Made by a program: the position numbers and the translations under genes. This document shows, one piece after another, positions 56,817-64,000 of a stretch of DNA of 64,000 nt (positions within the stretch are counted from its first letter, which is position 1; each line of letters begins with the position of its first letter). This stretch comes from Chimonanthus salicifolius (lineage: Eukaryota > Streptophyta > Magnoliopsida > Laurales > Calycanthaceae): contig CM023538.1 in NCBI GenBank assembly GCA_013350335.1, forward strand, positions 57,642,080-57,706,079, written 5' to 3'. The notes under the pieces are model-generated. The model was not told the origin of the DNA, did no database searches, and worked only from the letters and a program-made list of their open reading frames with translations.

Positions 56817-58001
56817 CTAAGGAGATGGGTCGTCGGGTACTGAGGAGTGGGAGGGGGTTTCCATTTCAGCTTCAGGTGATGTAGATATTGCTTTGGAATC
56901 TTTCTCCGTTTCTGAGGACACACGTAATTCTGTATTGGGTTCCTCAATGTTGATGTCGGTGTCATTAAATCTCGGCCAGTCAAAGTGTAGCCACTTTGGG
57001 TCGTCATCCCTGATCTCCCCTTGACGAGGAGAAGTGGGTAACGAGGAAGAGAAGAATGTCTCAGACTCCAAAAAAGTGACATCCATAGTCACATAGGTGC
57101 GTTTGGAGGCCGGATCATAGCACCGATACCCTTTTTGATGGACGGCATATCCCAAGAAGAGACATCGAATGGCGCAAGGGTTAAGCTTCGTGTGCTGGTT
57201 CTTATGAAGGTGGACAAAAGCGACACAACCAAAAATCCTAGGTGGAAGCAATAACATCGTAGGTAAGGGAACATATGTCGACAGGGCCTGTAACGGAGAC
57301 TTGAAAGTCAAGACTTTGGAAGGCATCCGATTGAGGAGATGCACAGCCGTAGCAACGGCGTCAGTCCAATGTCGACTAGGCACATGGGCGCCCAGTAATA
57401 TAGCCCGAGCAGTTTCAAGGATATGGCGGTTTTTTCGCTCAGCCACACCATTCTGCTGAGGAGTTTGTGGACAGGAGGTTTCATGGATAAGACCATGTTG
57501 CTGAAAATAGGCATGAAGCTGGTGGTTCACATACTCACCACCATTATCTGATCGAAGAATCTGAATCTTAGCTGAAAACTGAGTTTGAACCATAGTGTGG
57601 AAGGGCTGAAATGTAGTCAGTACGTCATCTTTATGTTTCAGTAAATAGAGCCAAGTCATGCGAGTACAGTCATCTACAAATATCAAAAACCAGCGGTGAC
57701 CAGATATTGTGGAAATTGGGGAAGGACCCCACACATCGGAGTGAATTAAAGCAAAAGGAACATTACTTTTATTCATACTTGAAGGATAAGTAGCTCTATG
57801 GCTTTTAGCAAGAATACAAGTTTCACATTTGAGGTCCAATATCGAAAGCTTGGAAAATAAATTTGGAAACAAATACTTCAGATAACCAAAGGACGGATGT
57901 CCTAACCGACGATGCCAAAGCCAAATCTGTCGCTCTTGCTTGTCAACCGGAGGATGCATGTGATGTGCGCGGCCCATACTGAAATCGTCCAGGTAATAGA
58001 G
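56817..58001 (-). pseudogene. Copia element 2 integrase region
   Basis: GAG-pre-integrase (LWHRRLGHPSFGYLK, CETCILAKSHR), then the integrase core with HSDVWGP, RSDNGGEYVN and NGVAERKNR (D-D-E). It ends at an in-frame TAG (56817-56819); the same frame continues without similarity loss to the reverse transcriptase. Upstream it is displaced from the protease by the 15-G homopolymer at 58002-58016. Confidence 0.9.
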
Positions 58002-58752
58002 CCCCCCCCCCCCCCCTCTTAGTACCACGCCCAATGATCTCCTTGGTAAGAATATCCTGAAGTAAACAAAAGGTAGAGTACATTAGTACAACACAGTTCA
58101 GGGTAGCAGTAACTTGGCTCACAGAGAGCAGCTTATGGGAAAGGGAGGGAACATGCAAAGTATGAGATAATGATAAAGTGTGTGACAATTGCACAGTGCC
58201 AGCCCCTGTAACCGGAGAGAGGGCCCCATTGGCATTAGCAATGCAGGTGCGCCGTGGTGGAGAGGTTTGGCAGAAATCAGTGGCATCGAATGTCATCTGA
58301 TCGGTGGCACCCGAGTCAAGGATCCAAGAACGGCGATCACCATCGCGAGACGAACTACAAAGAGCAGTACCAAAGTTACCTGTTTCTGTGATTGGTAAAT
58401 CACCCTGGGCGGTCTCCACATGGGGAGTGAGGGAGAGACTAGACTCGGCTGCAGCAACTGTAACTTGACCCGCTCTGCCATCAGCAGTATCTCGGCGTTT
58501 GCGGGCCTGAAGGTCATTCCACCAGTCAGGGTAGCCGTTGAGTTTGAAGCAATTTTCACGGGTATGTTTCAAATTACCGCAGTGAGAGCACTTGGTACCA
58601 TCAAAGGAAGAGGAGCGGGGCTTGGCAAAGGTGCCAGCCTTCCCAGTGCCCAGAGAGAGAGACCGAGAAGACGATGGAGTTGATGGGCCGGTCTTGAACC
58701 CTTTTGAGGCCAGAACTGCTCCTGGAGTATCGGGGGGACCACCGGTAATCAT
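58002..58752 (-). pseudogene. Copia element 2 zinc knuckle and protease
   Basis: CCHC knuckle CSHCGNLKHTRENC, followed by FKLNGYPDWW, and an aspartic protease motif WILDSGATDQMT. Gag upstream is in a different frame because of a single-base shift near 58815. Downstream the frame breaks at a run of 15 G on the minus strand. Confidence 0.9.
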
Positions 58753-58814
58753 AACAGCTTGCCGGACAGCTTCCCGGTGAACATGAGCATACGCAAGTTC
58801 AATGGAAGGGAACG

Positions 58815-59465
58815 ACGCATCTGTAGTATGTCACTGCGAGTGTTATCTAGCCGATCATTCAGGCCATCCAAGAATGCATACACACGGTCTTCCTGAAGCA
58901 TGTCATTATAGTGCTGAATATCAGCAACACATTCCATGGGGTTTGGGCGACGAAAATCAATCTCGCGCCATAACCCTTGGAGAGAAGTGAAATATTTCTC
59001 AAGGGAACCACCTGCCTGTTTCAGACGGGTCACACGCCGCCGGAGGTCATACACTTGAGAGGTATCGCTGCCGTCAAAATAGGTAGTAGCAATGGAATCC
59101 CATACTTGTTTCGCAGTCGGAAATCGAATGAAGTTGCCGATGAGGGATGGGTCCACGGAGTTAATCAGCCATCCCTTGACAATGGCGTTGTCTGTGCGCC
59201 ATTTGCGGAAGGAGGGATCATTCGGTGGGGGTTGGACGACATCGCCGTTAATGAGTCCCAACTTGTCTTTGCCGGAGATGTACATCTCAACAACTTGGGT
59301 CCAAAGAGTGTAATTGAGCCCGTCCAATTTAATGCCAATGGGAGCAACAACAACATTATCACTGATTGGGGTAGGAACCGAATTTTTATTCAAGACATCA
59401 GTCATTCGGGCGGTTAAGTCTGTGATAATGGTTGTAGAGTCAATGGGCTTGTCGTGGTCCGTCAT
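58815..59465 (-). pseudogene. Copia element 2 Gag
   Basis: Starts at the ATG at 59465. Capsid-type region with LDGLNYTLWTQVVEMYISGK, KQVWDSIATTYFD and FLDGLNDRLDNTRSDIL. After a frameshift at about 58815 the Gag tail (AYAHVHREAVRQA) is in the frame of the zinc knuckle. Confidence 0.9.
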
Positions 59466-60350
59466 GGGAGCAGGGGCAAGTGGTGAAGGTCAAGCCACGA
59501 GCACCGGTGGCAGAGCAGTAGGTGTAGAGCAGAGAAGGCGACGGCAGCTAACCCGAGATCTCGGGTCAGATCTGAACCCGGAAAGTGGTGGCCGGAATCA
59601 AGCAGAGTTTCGCCGGCCAGAAGTGGCTGGAATCGTACAGAGTGTCGCCGGCCAGACGCGGCGTCGGCAGAGGGGTTTTTGAACCCAGATCGAGGCCGGA
59701 GGCAGCGCCAGGGGCGGGACCGAGAGAGCAGCAACCAGCAGAGGCTGGAGCAAGCAGGATCGACAGCAAGCTAGAGGAGGTAGCAGCTGCAGAGAACTGA
59801 GGCGGAGCGCAGATCGCGGCAGCCTGATCGGTGGGAGAGAAGAGATCGGCAGATCTGAGGTTAGGGCAGGCGGTACCGACGCCGGAATCAAGGGCGGAAG
59901 GGCGCGGGAGCCCTGTATCGCACAGATCGGCAACCTCTCGGTGTGAGAGAGGATAGTGGCAGATCGGAGGCAGCAGGCAGCCGATCGAAGCAGAAACGCA
60001 GGCAGCAGACCGGGGCGGAAGGGCAGGCAGGCAGATCTGAGCGGAATCGCAGGCAGCAGAGCGGAATCGCGGTGGAGAAGGTGTCCGACGCCGGCGAGAG
60101 GACAAACAATGAAGCCGCAGATGAAGGAGGGGAGCACATAGTAACGTCGATCGGGAAGCTCTCCCGGACACGGGAAGAGTAAAAAATTTGAAGAGAAATC
60201 CCGCAGGAACAGTAACGTCGATCGGGAAGCTCTCCCTGACAAGGGAAGAGTAAAAAAAAAATTGAAGAGAAATCCCGTCTGTGTCAGACGGAAAAAAAAC
60301 TTCGATTCGAAAAAAAAAATTCGATTCTTACGAAAGGAGATCGAACCTAG

Positions 60351-60362
60351 GCTCTGATAGCA
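60351..60362 (-). other. Primer-binding site of copia element 2
   Basis: The minus strand reads TGCTATCAGAGC immediately inside the 5' LTR, one mismatch from the initiator tRNA-Met site TGGTATCAGAGC. Confidence 0.85.
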
Positions 60363-60569
60363 TGTCAAAACATCATGGGAAAAATATTTTTCCTGTATAT
60401 TTCACTTAAAATCAATAATTACACAGACTGAGGGTATATTTATACACATAAAACTTCCTATTTCTGTCAACCCTGATTTTATGACAGAATCACGGTTGAC
60501 CCTTCTATCAAGGGATTTACAGGTCACGACTTCTACTATAATTCCTCTAATTAACAACTCACGCCAACA
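60363..60569 (-). repeat. 5' LTR of copia element 2
   Basis: 207 bp, two substitutions from 54839-55045. Followed on the plus strand by the ACTTT target duplication. Confidence 0.93.
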
Positions 60570-60574
60570 ACTTT

Positions 60575-60980
60575 GTTCTTCTGTGAACCATATAGGGCTG
60601 AAGTAAGGGGCTTTAAAGAAATTTTGAGGTGCTTTGAGGTGGTGTCGGGTGTTAGAATTAGGAAGAGCACCTTAATTGGCATTCATATGGATAAAGACAC
60701 CCTCAAAGAAATAGGCTAACCTTCAATTACATGGGATTCCCAGTAGGCGGCAATCCGTTGCTCAAATGCTTTGGGCACCAATTGTAGAAAGGATAGAAAG
60801 AAGACTTGCAGAGTAGGGAAGGAAATACCTTTCTTTCGAGGGTTGCCTAACCCTAATTAAGTCAGTGTTGAACAATTATTTAGAAGCTTTTTATGGGGAG
60901 ACAAGGAGTCAAGAAAGAACGTACATTTGGTGGCATGGGAGGAAGCAATTATGGACTTTTAAAAGAGACTATTATGCTCT
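60575..60980 (+). pseudogene. LINE remnant, 3' part
   Basis: Continues directly from the catalytic box at 54838: LFFCEPYRAEVRGFKEIL, then a stop, then a typical LINE stretch FLWGDKESRKNVHLVAWEEA near 60890-60950. Several stops and shifts. Degenerate and unable to code. Confidence 0.7.
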
Positions 60981-61045
60981 TGTGTCACTCATAAAAGATC
61001 TTTTTTAACGCTTATTTCATCCAATAAATGTCACCTTATCATTAT

Positions 61046-61520
61046 CTCTGAAGCTTTAGTAGAGTTTCAAATCCATAATTTCTTTCTTCCTTATGTGATC
61101 ATCATACATTAAATTTCATTGTTATTATTATTGTTAAAGTCTTTTTCTCTCTATCTTGAATCAACCATCTTAGTATCTGAGATTGTGTATATATTGAAAG
61201 ATTTAAAAAATGATTTATCTTTTCAAATATCACACTTAAAGTTTTCATGAAATAATTGATGTTGTTCATTATTTCAGAAAGAAAGCAATTGATTTTAAAA
61301 TGATGACTATGATGACTCACATATTTGTAATAGATTCTCGGAGGTGATGTGACACATTTTGGATTCTTCTTTACATTCTTCATCATAGGTACTTGCAAAT
61401 TAAAGACAAAATCACTCATTACCCTTTTTATTGAGACAGATTTGCTTCTTATTATTTTGGATATTTTCACACTATATGATAGAAATCTTATTTATAGTTG
61501 TATTATTTTATAGTTTTAAA
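61046..61520. repeat. Paralogous intron/exon 3 segment of the ankyrin gene
   Basis: Direct duplicate of 17372-18400 without the MITE nest. It contains a relic of exon 3 at 61350-61391 on the minus strand (AAAGAAGAATCCAAAATGTG), with part of the exon deleted and the donor GTGAGT changed to GTCACA. Non-functional. Confidence 0.75.
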
Positions 61521-61717
61521 CTTGTAATAATAAATAATTATTTTTAAAAAATTCAATATATAAAACAATCATTTTTTATAAGAGACTATGAAAGTCTCTT
61601 TGTAATCTTGAGTTGAATTCAAATCAATGCAAATAACCAACAACATTTGGATTATCAATTTTGAATTTCTATCATTAGATTCTGCTATAGTTAATTGAGA
61701 TAGTGATCTTTCCATGG

Positions 61718-61987
61718 GCTTTTTACGTAACCAGACACGGGAATTAGTAGATTCCCGACTTTACCCTTCGTATGAGGAGTAAAATCGGCTCACCAACCCT
61801 CGCATGAACAGTAAATCGGCTCACCAAAATTCACATTAACAGTAAATTGGCTAGCCGAAAATTCGCATGAACTGTAAATCGGCTAGCCGAAATTTTACAG
61901 TTCATGCGAAATGTCCGATTTTACTATTCATGCAAAGAGTAAAATCAGAAATCCACTGATTCCCGTGTCTGATTACACAAACCTCCT
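61718..61987. mobile_element. GACACGGG-type MITE
   Basis: Inverted arms TAACCAGACACGGGAATTAG and ATTCCCGTGTCTGATTACAC. The interior has repeated AAATCGGCTAGCCGA palindromes and GCATGAACTGTAAAT inverted copies, giving a strong overall foldback. The target duplication is unresolved. Confidence 0.6.
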
Positions 61988-63899
61988 ATGGGAGTATCGC
62001 TCTCCATTTATTGAAGAAAAGACACAATCATTTAGTTAGACAAAGTGACTTCACAATCCCTTTATTAATTGTCATCTCCCATAAACATTTAATGAGCTTA
62101 TAAATCTTCAGCTTCACCATTATTTTCTTTATTATCTTTTTTTAAAGTCTAATCTTGTTTAAAGGATCTTTTTTAAGACTAAGGTGTCCAGACCTCTTAG
62201 AGCACCTGACTAATTATTGGAATTTAAAGAATGTTATAAAATGAAGTTAAATTTTCCAATTTTACTATAGTATATATAAAATGACATGGCGGTATAACTA
62301 TTGAAGTATAAAACTTGAAAGAATACTTTTAACCTATTTACATTAAAAAGTTATTTTTCACACTCAACACAAAAAGGTTATCTCTCACAGTGTTATTTGG
62401 TGTGTGAATAGAAAAATTTATCCATGACCCAATGATTAGTCAAATGCTCTAAAAAATTTAAACACCTTAACCTTGAGTATATATATAAAGGTTATTTTCA
62501 TTCTAAAATTTTATCTAATAGATGTAAAAGTCGAAAGCTAACTAGTTGAAGACTTGCAGCTGAAACCATCGAATTTCTCCTTTTAAGGACAATTCTACTA
62601 CATGGTAAAAAATTAAAATGGTGCCTAGTTTTTAAACATAAATAGCTCTTTAAAAGATTCTTTATACATGGTAGGTGAACATTAAAAATTATGATAATAT
62701 TTTACTTCTAAAATCAAAGTCATATACCATGCGCTTAAACTTTAGATGCGTGAAGACTCTCGGATCTGTTCCATACTAGAAACAACTCTAGTGTTTTCTC
62801 CTTTCTCAGCAACCACCATTTCTTGCATTGACTGGGCCTAACTTGTCAGGATTTCTGGGCCTGCTGCCTCTCTGCCCTTGTGTTTCTTGGGGCTGGGCTG
62901 TGATCTGGGCCAGTTTTTGTCAATATTAATTCAAGAGTCAGGATATGAGGAAATAATTCTTTAAGAAACTAACTCAGAATCCATGTAAAAAATAGCTGAA
63001 CCCGATCTAACTCGATTGGAATTGATAACCATATATTTCACCGCAACCCAACCCGATTCACTAACCCAACTATAAATCCAAATGGTGACCGAGCCCGAAC
63101 AGACCCGACTTGGACTGCAATCCAACCCAATTTTTAGCCCAACTCATTTTTAATCCAATTTTGTTATTAGAAAAATATCAAAATATAGCTTTTCAATCGT
63201 GGATTCAATTGTTTCCCTCTAATTCATAAGAAAATTCACAGAAATTACTTGGAATTATGCACTCAAGATACTAAACTTTAAAACAATATCAGGCAGAAAA
63301 ATATAAAAAACTTCACATTTTTGTTCAAACTTTAAAGCAACACCAAGAAAAAAAAATAAAAATCTATATTACAGCATTATCCAAATCATTGACTAGATTT
63401 TATATCTCCAAAGCATTAGATTCTATATCTCCATAGCTTTAATATGCCATAAAAAACAATCAGAAATGTTATCCAAATTTATCATTCAAACCTAAACAGC
63501 TAATACTCAACCATACCATTCAAAAAAAAATAAAAAATCTCACCTGTGTAGGGTTCATTGAATGATTACAGACACTTCTCATTAGCCTGAGATTCGTCTT
63601 TCATTTTTGTAAAGATCTCAAAGAAACATCTCTTACAATCTTGTCATACAGTGTTGCTGCTATCTTGATGTATCTCATTATATTTGGTTCATCGACAAAT
63701 CTAAAATTCAGTACACATGACAAATGATTACATGAATAGAAATATTTGGAAAGAGAGAATAGACAGATAATGATGAACCAAAACTATTTCTTCTACTTCA
63801 GTGACACCTTAAAAAATGTTCAAGAGTAATATCATATTACAACACCACAAGAACAAAAATAAATAAATATTAAATAGCTAGAAATAAGTGTCATTACCA
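61988..63899. other. AT-rich region without recognised gene
   Basis: No conserved frame recognised. A short minus-strand stretch near 63600-63705 (VDEPNIMRYIKIAATLYDKI) is open and could be exon-like, but no family was recognised and no consistent splice to the edge exon was found. Confidence 0.4.
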
Positions 63900-64000
63900 G
63901 ATTCAACCACATCAGCATCATTTTCATGATCATAATCTTCAGCCTCTTCCTCTACGATATCGTGAGTGATTGCATCTCTCAACCAATCCTGTGTGCAAAT
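63900..64000 (-). pseudogene. Possible hAT-transposase C-terminal exon, cut by window edge
   Basis: The minus strand from the window edge reads ICTQDWLRDAITHDIVEEEA, then an acidic tail and a donor-like TCTG|GTAATG at 63900. The CTQDWLR pattern followed by acidic residues resembles the C-terminal end of domesticated or active plant hAT (BED zinc-finger) transposases. Only about 33 codons are visible, so this is a weak call and could be a host gene or a relic. Confidence 0.35.

Larger units (their letters stand above)
54839..60569 (-). mobile_element. Ty1/copia LTR retrotransposon 2 (5731 bp), defective coding region
   Basis: Two 207-bp LTRs (54839-55045 and 60363-60569) differing at only 2 positions. 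Target duplication ACTTT (54834-54838 and 60570-60574), primer-binding site and polypurine tract are present. Coding order on the minus strand is gag, protease, integrase, reverse transcriptase, RNase H, but with five frame lesions. A GC-rich leader lies at about 59466-60300. Confidence 0.93.

Noticed and set aside
59566..60368. 200-256-codon frames in the leader of copia element 2
   Set aside because: Low-complexity Leu/Pro/Ser/Arg translations of the GC-rich untranslated leader, lying upstream of the gag ATG.
1..64000. CRISPR array, rRNA genes, bacterial-type operons or ribosome-binding sites
   Set aside because: No regularly spaced short repeats with unique spacers and no rRNA-like sequence; the gene structure is clearly eukaryotic.

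Overview
The window is plant nuclear DNA: AT-rich, with intron-containing genes on GT-AG splice sites and a dense nest of plant transposons (Ty1/copia elements, solo LTRs, hAT- and Stowaway-type MITEs, tRNA-derived SINEs, a LINE remnant). A flowering plant is the natural reading; the species cannot be told from the sequence. It looks like a disease-resistance-type cluster, mixing ankyrin-repeat membrane proteins (ACD6/BDA1 style) with NLR relics, expanded by duplication and broken up by transposons.

Layout. 1-6.4 kb: MITE end, repeat block A copy 1 and a broken NLR gene on the minus strand. 7.6-20.2 kb: the one apparently intact host gene, a seven-exon minus-strand ankyrin/PGG-type membrane protein of 823 codons whose exon phases all agree; every intron longer than 300 bp carries at least one transposon, including a 3.46-kb solo LTR. 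20.4-34.5 kb: no intact gene; SINEs, a hAT MITE family rich in the palindrome ATCGGCCGAT, a small NLR coiled-coil relic, and a solo LTR nested in another LTR. 34.6-49.3 kb: a plus-strand BDA1-like ankyrin gene in pieces. Its first exon is fused to repeat block A copy 2 (with the second NLR pseudogene), and its PGG exon is split by a structurally complete 6.25-kb copia element. 49.3-54.2 kb: remnants of a second copy of the intact ankyrin gene plus a second 3.5-kb solo LTR of the same family. 54.3-61.0 kb: a LINE remnant split by a SINE and a second copia element. 61-64 kb: further intron-like homology to the intact gene, a MITE, and a possible exon at the edge.

Three pairs of direct repeats occur in the same order and orientation (about 1.0-6.4 with 35.1-41.2; 10.4-11.1 with 50.0-54.2; 17.4-18.4 with 61.0-61.5 kb). 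This suggests an old tandem duplication of a unit of at least 20 kb, followed by copy-specific transposon insertion and loss of the second ankyrin gene. Target-site duplications were read directly for most elements, so insertion order can be inferred. No complete tRNA or rRNA gene and no CRISPR array was seen.
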